The notes under the pieces were generated by a model, which did not search any database, was not told the origin of the DNA, and worked only from the letters and a program-made list of their open reading frames with translations. From JAHHLP01 sp041609895 (GTDB lineage: Bacteria; Bacteroidota; Rhodothermia; Rhodothermales; JABDKH01): a DNA stretch of 32,785 nt. Each line of letters begins with the position of its first letter. Position 1 is the first letter of the stretch. The stretch covers positions 1 through 32,785 of the forward strand of contig JBFIPX010000016.1 in assembly GCA_041609895.1 (NCBI GenBank). Direction: 5' to 3'. The position numbers were made by a program, and so were the translations under genes. This document shows positions 22,554 through 30,824 of this stretch, piece by piece.

Positions 22554-24986
22554 ATGAGCAAACGACTGTCAGAAGCGAGGCGCGCCCTGCCGCCGCACCT
22601 CTCCGAGCGCGTGCGGGTCATCTCCAACGCGCCTGACAATGATCATCCATCTTCCGACTATTCCGAATTCGTGGTGTACTGGATGCACCACGCCGTCCGC
22701 GCACACGAGAACCCGGCGCTGGACGTGGCCGTGCATGTTAGCAACAGCATGGGTCTCCCGGTCGTCGTTTACCAGGGGCTGGCCGGTAACCACCGTTTCA
22801 ACTCGGACCGCCACCATGCCTTCATTATGGAGGGCGCTCGCGATGTCGAACAGCAACTCGAGGGCCGCGGCATCCGGTATGCGTTTCACCTCGGATCGAC
22901 GAGTGGCGGTGACACCGCCCTCAGGGAGATATCGGATCGCGCAGCACTGATTATCGCAGAGGATTTCCCCGCGCCTCCGTTTCCCGCGTGGACCAAGGCG
23001 TTGGCGTCGTCAACAAGAACTCCCGTCTGGTGCGTCGATGCTTGTTGCATCGTGCCGATGCAGTCGGTGGGCAAGGCGTTCGATCGCGCCTTCAAGTTTC
23101 GCTCCGCGACAAAGGATGGATTCGAGGAACGCGTGCCACAGATGTGGACAGACGTCGAGCCGGAGATATCCAGGTGCAAGAGTGACTTGGGCATCGACAC
23201 GATCGACCTCTCTACGGCGGCCATCCATGATCTTTGCGCTGCTTGTGACATAGACCACTCGGTCGGCCCGGTGGCGCACACTGCCGGTGGATCCGAAGCG
23301 GGGTACGGCAGGTGGAATGAGTTTGTGGAGAAGGGACTTTCGCAATACGCTCGGCTACGAAACGACGCGGCAGTTGCGTTTCCGCTCGGTGTAAGCCGGC
23401 TGTCACCGTATTTGCACCACGGACATGTCTCGCCATTTCGGATTGCGAGGGAGGCACAGGCCTCTGGCGTTGTCGGCGCGTCCAAGTTTCTCGACGAGCT
23501 GCTCATCTGGCGAGAGCTTGCGCACAACTTCTGCTTCTACGCCGACGACGTCGAATCGCTGGCATCGCTCCCGACCTGGGCCCGAGACTCTCTCGATGAG
23601 CACAGTAACGACGCCCGTCCGGTGACCTACTCGTGGGAGACGCTCGCGCGGGGACGAACTGGAAACAGATTATGGGACGCAGCGCAACGCTCGCTTCTTG
23701 CACACGGCGAGCTCCACAACAACGTCCGCATGACGTGGGGCAAAGCGCTGCTGTCGTGGACCGCCAATCCGAAAGAGGCTCTCGAGACGCTAATCGATCT
23801 CAACCATCGCTACGCACTGGATGGCAACGACCCTAACTCATATGGAGGGCTGCTGTGGTGTCTTGGACTTTTCGATCGTCCGTTCCAGCCGCCGAAGCCA
23901 GTTTTTGGTACCGTGCGACCGCGGTCCATCGAGCGCCACGCGGAGCGCCTTGACCTCGAGAAGTATGAGACCCACGTCGGCCGGCCGGTTCATCCCGACC
24001 GCCCGGAGGTTGCTATCGTCGGTGGCGGCATCTCTGGACTGACGGCAGCCCGCACCCTGGCGGACAACAACATCGATGTGAAAGTATTTGACCGTGGGCG
24101 CTCGCCCGGCGGCCGCGCCTCGACGCGCGTCTACGACGGTCGATCGTTCGACCACGGTGCACAGTACTTCACAGCGCGTGACGATCGGTTCCGCCGATAC
24201 GTCCAGTCGTGGGTTCAGGATGGGATCGCGGCGCGAGGGGAGGGGCATATTGGAGTGGCCAAGGCCGGTTCAATCGAGACGAAGAACGGTGGGACCGATC
24301 GTGTCGTGGGAGTTCCGGGCATGAGCGCGATCGCCAACCACCTTGCTGCTGACGTCAATGTTTCGTCCGGCGTTAACGTCAAAGGGGTCGACCGAATTGA
24401 TCATCGTTGGCGCGTTGTCGACGATCAGCAAGCTGATCTTGGTAGCTACGACGTCGTAATCGTCGCAGCCCCGCCGGAGCAAGCAGCTCACCTGATCGAT
24501 AACAATGCGAAGCTTTCGCAAGCTATCTCCGAAGTTCGCATGCGGCCGTGCTGGGCGGTCATGGTCGCTTTCCGAGAACCGCCGGCTCTCGAATACGACG
24601 GACTTTTCGTCCACGACAGCCCGGTCGGGTGGGCGGCCCGTAACACCAGTAAACCAGGGCGTCCAGGCGGTGAGTCGTGGGTGTTGCATGCGACGCCCGA
24701 TTGGTCCGAAGACCATCGAGACGGCGACGCGCGCGATGTGGCCGAGCTGCTGCTGCAAGCCTTTCTTGATGCAACCGGTATCGAGGAGGTACGCGTTGAG
24801 TCAACCGACGCACATCGATGGCTCTACTCGCAGGCGTACGAACCGCTTGACGTCGGCTGCCTGTGGGATGCGGCCGAGCGCATAGGCGTCTGCGGGGACT
24901 GGTGCTCCGGGTCGCGGATTGAAGGTGCTTTTCTCAGCGGTATGGCGATGGCGGGAAGGGTGCTCTCACACCGATCAACCGTATAG
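22554..24986 (+). CDS. Class II photolyase fused to a renalase-like FAD oxidoreductase
   Basis: 810 residues in one frame. Residues about 35-470 are a class II DNA photolyase: FVVYWMHHAVRAHENPAL, RLSPYLHHGHVSPFRIA, FLDELLIWRELAHNFCFYA, and RYALDGNDPNSYGGLLW. The electron-transfer tryptophans of class II enzymes are in place as W374, W395 and W402 with the correct spacing. Residues about 478-810 form a Rossmann FAD/NAD(P) domain with VAIVGGGISGLTAARTLA (G490-x-G492-x-x-G495), SPGGRASTR, FDHGAQYFTARD and the closing GDWCSGSRIEGAFLSGMA, as in renalase-like (COG3380) oxidases. The first half should repair UV cyclobutane dimers using light and FADH-; the second probably handles a reduced or oxidised flavin/nicotinamide substrate. 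A fusion of the two is unusual. It is third in a TetR-ABC1 operon. Confidence 0.9.
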   Translation: MSKRLSEARRALPPHLSERVRVISNAPDNDHPSSDYSEFVVYWMHHAVRAHENPALDVAVHVSNSMGLPVVVYQGLAGNHRFNSDRHHAFIMEGARDVEQQLEGRGIRYAFHLGSTSGGDTALREISDRAALIIAEDFPAPPFPAWTKALASSTRTPVWCVDACCIVPMQSVGKAFDRAFKFRSATKDGFEERVPQMWTDVEPEISRCKSDLGIDTIDLSTAAIHDLCAACDIDHSVGPVAHTAGGSEAGYGRWNEFVEKGLSQYARLRNDAAVAFPLGVSRLSPYLHHGHVSPFRIAREAQASGVVGASKFLDELLIWRELAHNFCFYADDVESLASLPTWARDSLDEHSNDARPVTYSWETLARGRTGNRLWDAAQRSLLAHGELHNNVRMTWGKALLSWTANPKEALETLIDLNHRYALDGNDPNSYGGLLWCLGLFDRPFQPPKPVFGTVRPRSIERHAERLDLEKYETHVGRPVHPDRPEVAIVGGGISGLTAARTLADNNIDVKVFDRGRSPGGRASTRVYDGRSFDHGAQYFTARDDRFRRYVQSWVQDGIAARGEGHIGVAKAGSIETKNGGTDRVVGVPGMSAIANHLAADVNVSSGVNVKGVDRIDHRWRVVDDQQADLGSYDVVIVAAPPEQAAHLIDNNAKLSQAISEVRMRPCWAVMVAFREPPALEYDGLFVHDSPVGWAARNTSKPGRPGGESWVLHATPDWSEDHRDGDARDVAELLLQAFLDATGIEEVRVESTDAHRWLYSQAYEPLDVGCLWDAAERIGVCGDWCSGSRIEGAFLSGMAMAGRVLSHRSTV

Positions 24987-25005
24987 CATTCCACGCGATC
25001 GGATC

Positions 25006-25028
25006 ACCCGCCGCGCGGTTTCTTTTTT
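25006..25028 (+). terminator. Intrinsic terminator candidate after the photolyase fusion
   Basis: ACCCGC (25006-25011) pairs with GCGGT (25015-25019) over a 3-base loop with one bulged C, followed by TTCTTTTTT (25020-25028). It lies about 20 bases after the stop at 24986 and is the clearest stem plus U-tract in the window. Confidence 0.55.
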
Positions 25029-25097
25029 CCGGCGCACCTTCGTATATACGAGCGCAGTCCCCTCGACGTCTACGCAATCAAGGTTCGGTAACGACTT

Positions 25098-26102
25098 ATG
25101 CGAAGCCTACTTGTCCCGTTTGGTATTGCTGCGCTCATGAACGGTTGCATCGAGGCATCAATCGATTCGCCAGCTAAACAACCGGCGATCAAACCGGACT
25201 TCACGCTCACCGACGATCAGATCCACAGCAAGTTTAGCAGGCTTATAGAGCCGGTAGCAACCGTACCATCCGGTAGTATCATCGAGGCTTTTACGCACGA
25301 AGCTACCGGTGGCCAATTTCAGCTTGGTTCGACTGTCGACGATCTGGCTGAGTTGGACACGGATCGAATACACGCGCTTACCGGTCCCGTGTTTGTCGAG
25401 GGTGCCGAGCCGGGCGACGTGCTCGCTGTGGAGCTTCTCATGATAGAGCCCGACGACTGGGGATGGATGGCGATTCTGCCGGGCTTTGGACTGCTGACGG
25501 ATGACTTCGGCGATACCGCAGTGCTCAAAACGTACGAGCTCAACACTGAGGACGGTCACGTTGATTTCGCGGAAGGTATCCGTGTGCCGCTAGAGCCGTT
25601 TGCCGGTGTGATGGGGGTGGCGCCCGATACGGACGAGATGCTCAGCACCATTCCGCCCCGTGCGAACGGGGGAAACCTCGACGATCCGAATCTGGTGGTA
25701 GGGACGACCGTGTACTTCCCGGTCTTTGTCAAAGGCGCGCTCTTCTCGATCGGTGACCCGCACGCCGCCCAAGGCCTCGGCGAGGTGTCGGGCACAGCGA
25801 TGGAGACTCCCATGAGGATCGTCTATCGCATCAGCGTTGTCGAGGGAGCGCGACCAATCGAGGAGGTACAGTACGAGACCGACGCGTACTATGCGACGAC
25901 CGGATTCGCGACCACAATTGACGAGGCAACAAAGAAAGCGACGCGGTACATGGTTGACTACCTGGAGGCGACGCGCGGATTGTCTCGTGAGGAGGCGTAC
26001 ATGCTGTGCTCACTGGCCGGAGACCTTCACATAGCCGAGACAGTAGACATCCCGCATATGCTCGTCACGATGCATCTGCCGAAGGATATCTTTCTCGACT
26101 GA
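25098..26102 (+). CDS. Exported formamidase/acetamidase-family protein
   Basis: A 334-residue member of the FmdA/AmdA family, which hydrolyses small amides to acid and ammonia. Family segments are GPVFVEGAEPGDVLAVEL, the ANGGNLD turn and DPHAAQGLGEVSGTAMET (D220-...-E229). The last normally reads GDGE; here it is GLGE, with Asp replaced by L227. The N-terminus MRSLLVPFGIAALMNGC looks like a lipoprotein signal with the lipidated Cys at 17, unlike most cytosolic amidases of the family, so it would work at the membrane facing the periplasm. The lipobox MNGC is weak. Activity on formamide or acetamide is only inferred. Confidence 0.85.
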   Translation: MRSLLVPFGIAALMNGCIEASIDSPAKQPAIKPDFTLTDDQIHSKFSRLIEPVATVPSGSIIEAFTHEATGGQFQLGSTVDDLAELDTDRIHALTGPVFVEGAEPGDVLAVELLMIEPDDWGWMAILPGFGLLTDDFGDTAVLKTYELNTEDGHVDFAEGIRVPLEPFAGVMGVAPDTDEMLSTIPPRANGGNLDDPNLVVGTTVYFPVFVKGALFSIGDPHAAQGLGEVSGTAMETPMRIVYRISVVEGARPIEEVQYETDAYYATTGFATTIDEATKKATRYMVDYLEATRGLSREEAYMLCSLAGDLHIAETVDIPHMLVTMHLPKDIFLD

Positions 26103-26163
26103 TGTTTCCGCCGCCACTTGTCGACCGAAAAGCAATCCGAATCCCTGCGATCCGCACCATATT

Positions 26164-26589
26164 ATGACTGACACGGAGTGGATGCGGTTGGCCGTCGAGG
26201 AGGCCCTGAAGGGCGACGCGCCGTACGGCGCGGTGATCGTACGGGACGGTTCACTTCTCGCTAGTGGGTTCAACACAACGAACCGAGACCGGGACCCAAC
26301 GGCGCATGCGGAGGTCAACGCAATCCGAGCAGCGACGAGCGCCCTAAGTACGCGATCGCTCGAAGGCTGCACGCTCTACGCGACCGGTGAACCGTGTGTC
26401 ATGTGTGCCGGTGCGGCCGTGTGGGCGGGCGTGTCGCGAATCGTCTTCGGTGCATCCGTCCAACGACTCGCCGAGGTGGGTCAACACCAAATACACATCT
26501 CCTCGACAGACGTCATCGGCGCTGGCTTTCGCGAGATAGACCTAGTGGGTGGCGTGCTGGCGGCTGACGTGCTTGAGCTATTCCGTTAG
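26164..26589 (+). CDS. Nucleoside/cytidine-deaminase-family enzyme (TadA/guanine-deaminase-like)
   Basis: The 141-residue protein has the zinc deaminase motifs HAE (H48, E50) and PCxxC (EPCVMCAG, C78 and C81). The order and short length fit the family including tRNA adenosine deaminase TadA and bacterial guanine deaminases. It lacks the extra basic C-terminal helix of many TadA proteins, so a free nucleobase or nucleoside substrate is quite likely, but this is not settled. It follows the amidase by 61 bases on the same strand and may be co-transcribed. No signal peptide. Confidence 0.85.
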   Translation: MTDTEWMRLAVEEALKGDAPYGAVIVRDGSLLASGFNTTNRDRDPTAHAEVNAIRAATSALSTRSLEGCTLYATGEPCVMCAGAAVWAGVSRIVFGASVQRLAEVGQHQIHISSTDVIGAGFREIDLVGGVLAADVLELFR

Positions 26590-26654
26590 GTAAGCGATCC
26601 GCGACGCCTGAACAGGCTACGCTGGTTCCAACTCGTCCTTACTCGGGGGCAGAT

Positions 26655-26694
26655 AGGCCTTCACACCCTTCTAATACTGGTTGTGATACGGCCT
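26655..26694. terminator. Imperfect convergent hairpin
   Basis: AGGCC (26655-26659) with CACACC (26662-26667) pair with GG-TGTG (26679-26685) and GGCCT (26690-26694), with small bulges. It lies between the convergent deaminase (stop 26589) and DoxX gene (stop at 26694) and touches the DoxX stop. No U-tract. Confidence 0.4.
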
Positions 26695-27065
26695 TATCGC
26701 ATGAATAGTATCGATACGGCCATTACGAGAACAAGAAACGCCGGCAGCGACTTCTTTGGCGGATCCTTAACCTTGGCATGCATCGCAAGCGCGCCTACCA
26801 TCAGCACAGTCACAACGACCGCGGCGGGCGCGACCAGCGCGGGGTACCAGACGCCGACAATCAACGCGATGCCGGAGAGAATTTTCAGGCCGCCGACGAG
26901 ATAGAACATCCACTCCGGAAGTCCATAGGTCGCGAACTCGGCCTTCAACGATTCTGCGCTTCCACCCCGGTAGTCGGTTGCTGATTTTGCACGCAACAGC
27001 CAGACGTTCAGAAGCCCCAATCCTACGATAACCTGAAGAATCGACGCGAGCCAAGCTGATGACAT
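26694..27065 (-). CDS. DoxX-family membrane protein
   Basis: The 123-residue protein has four hydrophobic helices (about 5-22, 52-72, 77-97, 106-123) and the DoxX-like composition LPEWMFYLVGGLKILSGIAL, typical of short single-domain DoxX/DoxD-like proteins of the cytoplasmic membrane. Their exact job is unclear; some take part in thiosulfate oxidation or redox stress. GGGAGGAG lies just before the ATG at 27065, a strong ribosome-binding site. The gene stands alone. Confidence 0.8.
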   Translation of the reverse strand: MSSAWLASILQVIVGLGLLNVWLLRAKSATDYRGGSAESLKAEFATYGLPEWMFYLVGGLKILSGIALIVGVWYPALVAPAAVVVTVLMVGALAMHAKVKDPPKKSLPAFLVLVMAVSILFMR

Positions 27066-27392
27066 AGCTTCTCCTCCCTTGAATGCCTTTCTCCTAAACT
27101 AACCAATCGCCGGGCAAAGGTCACCTGATCGGAGTTGCCGTACATGCGAGAGGTACACGATCGCGCTCTTACCGTAGTACGGGGTCTCACTGCTTTTGGC
27201 GCGAGCGTACGAATGGTTCGAACAGTGCGAGCTGAGTCGTTTCAGAATCACGGTGGGAGCCCTCCAGATTCTCTGAGCCGTGGGTCCAATCGTCGGCTGG
27301 CTCCTCGGACTCGTCGGTCTCTCGCCGGCAGGGCTAGCACTGCATTCTGGCCGGGGTCGTTACGGAGATCCGCATCGGGGTGTGCAGACCGG
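27066..27392. other. Intergenic region with the DoxX leader
   Basis: This 327-base stretch separates the DoxX gene from the end of the three-gene envelope operon. CTAAACTA (27094-27101; TAGTTTAG on the minus strand, 29 bases upstream of the ATG) is one mismatch from the Bacteroidota -7 box TAnnTTTG, but no matching -33 box at normal spacing was seen. Open frames in the stretch show no protein-like sequence. Confidence 0.4.
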
Positions 27393-28289
27393 TTACCCGC
27401 TAAGCATCTTAATTTCGCTCCAGTCATCCTCTGGTATGACTGCCTTGATATCACGCCACAGCTCTAACCATATTGACTCGAGCTGTGCCGTGAAGCTCTC
27501 GGTTGGAACCGCCCTGGGCTCCTGACGACCGAGTAGGTCCCTAACTTCTTGAGCATGTTTTCTGAGGACTCTCGCGACGCTAGCACGATGCGAATCTTGC
27601 AGCGGCCTCGCAGTCTCGATGAGTCGGAGATAGTATGCCTCGCCACCCGATACCAAATGGAGGGCCTTGGCCTGTTGAGGAGTTACGTGTTTCGGCGGAG
27701 CCATGCCGGTCCGGTAGAACGGAAGCGTCCAGTTGTTCTGAGCAAACACCCCGGCCGGGTTCTCGACAAAAATCCACGCGTGCAGCATCGCCAGCTTCCA
27801 GCCGTTGGTATTACCGTGTCGTCCGGACGCGGGATTGAAAATCAGGGTTTCCTCATCAACTGTCCCGTGATGCGTGTGCCAGGCACCCGGACTGGGAAAC
27901 GCAGGTAGATCGTCTTTCGATTGTACGGCGACAGCAAAGGCCACTCCGGTGAGAACAAGCTTTCCCTCCACCTGCAGATAGGTCAACACAGGCGGTTTGC
28001 CGGGATCGACAGTGCCCTCCCGCAGATATCGATTGTTGATCCAATGATGACCCATTCCCGGGAAATCAGGACCGAGCAAACGGTAGCCGGCGAGCGTCGC
28101 GGCGTCAGGGTCCCGGTAACCTTCGGCCGCCAAACGTGCTTGTTCAAGAAATTCTCTGACTACGGGTGTGGAGCTGTCCGCCTCGTCATGGACGGCTACG
28201 AGTTGCGCCTTTGCGGCGACTGGTGACATGACTGCACAAAGCAATGCAATCCTTGCAAGGTAGCTATGCGTTCTCGTCGCCCGCGACAT
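27393..28289 (-). CDS. Secreted histidine-rich protein, unknown
   Basis: The 298-residue protein has a signal peptide (hydrophobic about 12-25, cut after AKA near 28). The mature part has clustered histidines, H81-H82 (GMGHHWINNRYL), H138-H140-H141 (AWHTHHG), H158 and H170 (LHAWIF), with turns NPASGRHGNTNGW and NPAGVFAQNNW. The spacing suggests a metal site, but no family is recognised. It overlaps the upstream lipoprotein gene by 26 bases (start 28289), so it is translated with it as the third gene of the operon. Confidence 0.75.
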   Translation of the reverse strand: MSRATRTHSYLARIALLCAVMSPVAAKAQLVAVHDEADSSTPVVREFLEQARLAAEGYRDPDAATLAGYRLLGPDFPGMGHHWINNRYLREGTVDPGKPPVLTYLQVEGKLVLTGVAFAVAVQSKDDLPAFPSPGAWHTHHGTVDEETLIFNPASGRHGNTNGWKLAMLHAWIFVENPAGVFAQNNWTLPFYRTGMAPPKHVTPQQAKALHLVSGGEAYYLRLIETARPLQDSHRASVARVLRKHAQEVRDLLGRQEPRAVPTESFTAQLESIWLELWRDIKAVIPEDDWSEIKMLSG

Positions 28290-28728
28290 TCAATTCCTTC
28301 TGTCCGTGAAGCTCGAGCATGCGCCGGAGCACGTCGCCACTCAAACCTTGAGGAAATCGGCTCTGGAGCCGAAGCCGTTCATACGTCTCGGGTGTCACGC
28401 CGGACCGTCCTATGGAGGCCGATCTGTCTTGCGGAGAACTGCTTTCGCGAACTACTGCAAATGGGACTAGAACAAGCCGCTCCTTTACCGATTGCAGGAG
28501 TAGCGTGAGGCCCTGCTCGGAGACGCTCAAAAGTTCACCGCGCAAACTGGATGAACCTCCGTACGTAAGGGGTGCCTGCAAAGTGACGACTACCGATAGT
28601 CCCGCGCCACTCGTTGCCGGGCTATGATTTGAAACAGAAGGTCCAAAGGTGCATCCACCGAATGAGAGCCACCCGATCCATAGACCGGCGACGAACTTCT
28701 GCGACCGATGAGCTAAGGAATACCTCAT
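28264..28728 (-). CDS. Small predicted lipoprotein, unknown
   Basis: The 154-residue protein starts with a lipoprotein-like signal, MRYSLAHRSQKFVAGLWIG then WLSFGGC with Cys at about 26. The rest has LRGELLSVSEQGLTLLLQS and an RLRLQSRFPQGLSGDVL segment, partly resembling a small beta-strand domain with a helix, and no recognised family. The ATG at 28728 overlaps the stop of the upstream gene as ATGA, and its own end overlaps the next gene. It forms the middle of a coupled set. Confidence 0.75.
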   Translation of the reverse strand: MRYSLAHRSQKFVAGLWIGWLSFGGCTFGPSVSNHSPATSGAGLSVVVTLQAPLTYGGSSSLRGELLSVSEQGLTLLLQSVKERLVLVPFAVVRESSSPQDRSASIGRSGVTPETYERLRLQSRFPQGLSGDVLRRMLELHGQKELNVAGDENA

Positions 28729-30287
28729 GGTTTTGCGGCCAACGGCACCCGCCGCTCAAAGAAGTGCTTCTCATACCAGGCTCGTTTCTCCATCCACGTC
28801 TGCAGCAACGAAAACAGCATGGTGTCGTTGGGCTCAAAGTGTGACGTCGGACGGTCGAACCAGTCTCTTCGGATCCACTCGGTGTAATACCCTTGGGCTG
28901 CCAGGAAGTAGGTTCCGCTCAGTTGTTGTCGCGAGACGTCCGAGGTTTCGAAAGTCACGCCAAAGGACTGTCCGGGCAACGTAACGTGGTAGTACGTGTC
29001 GGCTTTCGAAAGGTCGGAGAGTGCTGCCTCACCTGACATGCCGGTGTACCCATCGACCGTCGAGATCGGGATGCGCATCATGTCCACTTCACGCACCCGT
29101 TCCCCGATCATGATCTGATCGAATCGCCACGAGTCGGCAAGGAAATCGAGCCTCACGCGAAGGACGTCGCCACCCGGGACTGCTATTTTCACTACCTGGT
29201 GTTCGCTGACAACAGGACCGCTCATACCGAGTCTGGCCACCTGATCCCAGTGGCCGTTGCTTTCTACAAATACGCGGATGCCAAAGTGCTCCCGGAAGAG
29301 TGCTCCCAAGGCCATCGCCTCGCCAATGCTTTCCAGGTCAACGCCAAGGTAATCGAGAGTTCTGGGTCCCTGATTGAGCATGAAATCGTAGAGTAGAACG
29401 GACGTAAGCAGACTCGACCGCCCTCGAACATAGATGGCAGCGGTGTCAGATCGAGGTCGGGGAACCTCTAAAATCAGGAAGTCGACCATGTCGTCGGGAC
29501 GCGACGACATCAGGACGGAGTCGTCTGTCCGGTAATACACCTCGTCCGCGTAGCGCAACGACTCGCTATGATCGAGTCCGATTCTGTCCTTTATGACCGG
29601 ATGTCGCAGTTCGCCAACTAGAAATGCGGTGCCCCCTTCATCCGACAGCGCCAATTCGTTGCTCTCGTGAGTCGCGTGAAGAAGTTCGAGGTGGTTTATG
29701 TAGTGTGTTTCGAGCGCCTCGTTACGAATTTCGAGTCTAATCTTGCTGTCGTGAGGGCGTTCTAGCTCTAGTCGATCGACATCTCGCGACTCCATCAAGC
29801 GAGAAATGCTGTGCGAGAACGTTTCGGCCTGCAACGCATCGTCTGCATATACTGTTGGACACGAACCAAAGATCGCCAGGGTCGCAGCTGCGGTCACCAG
29901 GGTACCGACTGCCGTCGCTCCAACGGTCCCGATCGCCGATGCGAGCGCGTCCACCTCATTGCGAAAGGTTTCGATTGCCGCGATGCTGTCAATGGATACG
30001 CTGGTTGTCGTGGCCGAGGTCATGTCCAGTTCGTAGATCGTCCCGGCACCAGATAGCCTGCGCCCCTCTTGGAGATAGATGGCGCCCCCCTCGAATACTA
30101 CGACTCGCCCATCATGCAGGTGCGCCTTGAGCGGCGTCGCAACGGTGAGGTCCGATGTCGGGGTCGTAATCTCGTCGACCTCGACATGTCGGAAGATCGT
30201 GATACAACCTCCCACGTAACACGCCACCGCTATAGCGAGACCAGCCTTGAGGAGAGTTGCACGCTGCATGAGAAGATCTGCAATCAA
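28725..30287 (-). CDS. Large predicted lipoprotein with SCPxVY motif, unknown
   Basis: The 520-residue protein carries a lipoprotein signal (hydrophobic about 15-25, VGGC with Cys28). A second hydrophobic, glycine/alanine-rich stretch (about 113-140) leads into FGSCPTVYADD at 140-150. From memory, an SCP-x-VY element followed by E-H-x-x-P-x-D and strands like LRLLVTNEAxETxYID is shared by uncharacterised Bacteroidota/Ignavibacteria envelope proteins; here it reads IRLEIRNEALETHYINHLEL. The rest is mostly beta. It is first in the operon with 28264-28728 and 27393-28289. Function unknown. Confidence 0.8.
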   Translation of the reverse strand: MIADLLMQRATLLKAGLAIAVACYVGGCITIFRHVEVDEITTPTSDLTVATPLKAHLHDGRVVVFEGGAIYLQEGRRLSGAGTIYELDMTSATTTSVSIDSIAAIETFRNEVDALASAIGTVGATAVGTLVTAAATLAIFGSCPTVYADDALQAETFSHSISRLMESRDVDRLELERPHDSKIRLEIRNEALETHYINHLELLHATHESNELALSDEGGTAFLVGELRHPVIKDRIGLDHSESLRYADEVYYRTDDSVLMSSRPDDMVDFLILEVPRPRSDTAAIYVRGRSSLLTSVLLYDFMLNQGPRTLDYLGVDLESIGEAMALGALFREHFGIRVFVESNGHWDQVARLGMSGPVVSEHQVVKIAVPGGDVLRVRLDFLADSWRFDQIMIGERVREVDMMRIPISTVDGYTGMSGEAALSDLSKADTYYHVTLPGQSFGVTFETSDVSRQQLSGTYFLAAQGYYTEWIRRDWFDRPTSHFEPNDTMLFSLLQTWMEKRAWYEKHFFERRVPLAAKP

Positions 30288-30425
30288 AAGCCGCTCGAAT
30301 TAGAGCCGCGCCTCTTCGCTACTTAGTCAAAAGAATCGTCATTGGCAATACTCAGGTCTGCCCCAGAGGTCGCCTAATGCGGAATGGTTACTACGATAGC
30401 CCTACGTAGCGTCTCGTTTCGATCA

Positions 30426-30824
30426 CTACTTGGTCTTGAGGTTGGTGACGACCCACCAGATATTCCCGAAAGGGTCGCGTACGCCCCCATAGCGGTCACC
30501 GTGAGGATGGTTCTCCGGCTCCATGACGGACTCGGCTCCAGCCGCCAACGCGGCGGCGTACGTCTCGTCACAATCTTCGACGTACGTGTATAAAGTCGCC
30601 GGCATGGGTGTGAAGTCCCCCATGGGTTCTCCCATCATCACGACGGAGTCCCCGATCTTGACCTCGGCATGCTGCAAGCTGCCGTCGTCACGATAAGTAG
30701 GATCGCCGCGAAGCTCGCCGCCCAAGATTTCTGTGACGAACTTGATGACGCCGGAGACGTCGTGAATTATGAGGTAAGGGGTCACCGTATGAAGGCCGAA
30801 TGGGTTACTCGCTTCCATGGTCAT
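30426..30824 (-). CDS. VOC-family protein (glyoxalase/PhnB-like)
   Basis: This 132-residue protein has the vicinal oxygen chelate fold: TVTPYLIIHDVSGVIKFVTE at the start, HAEVKIGDSVVMMGEPMGD in the middle and a closing YGGVRDPFGNIWWVVTN. The pattern is that of PhnB/glyoxalase-like proteins, often metal-binding with H and E ligands; H53-like and E-like residues are present but a complete set is not confirmed. Substrate unknown. An alternative start two codons in (MEAS) is possible. Confidence 0.85.
   Translation of the reverse strand: MTMEASNPFGLHTVTPYLIIHDVSGVIKFVTEILGGELRGDPTYRDDGSLQHAEVKIGDSVVMMGEPMGDFTPMPATLYTYVEDCDETYAAALAAGAESVMEPENHPHGDRYGGVRDPFGNIWWVVTNLKTK

Noticed and set aside
27135..27467. 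110-residue plus-strand open frame over the gap and the secreted gene
   Set aside because: Low-complexity Arg/Ser composition, overlaps the antisense of a good gene.
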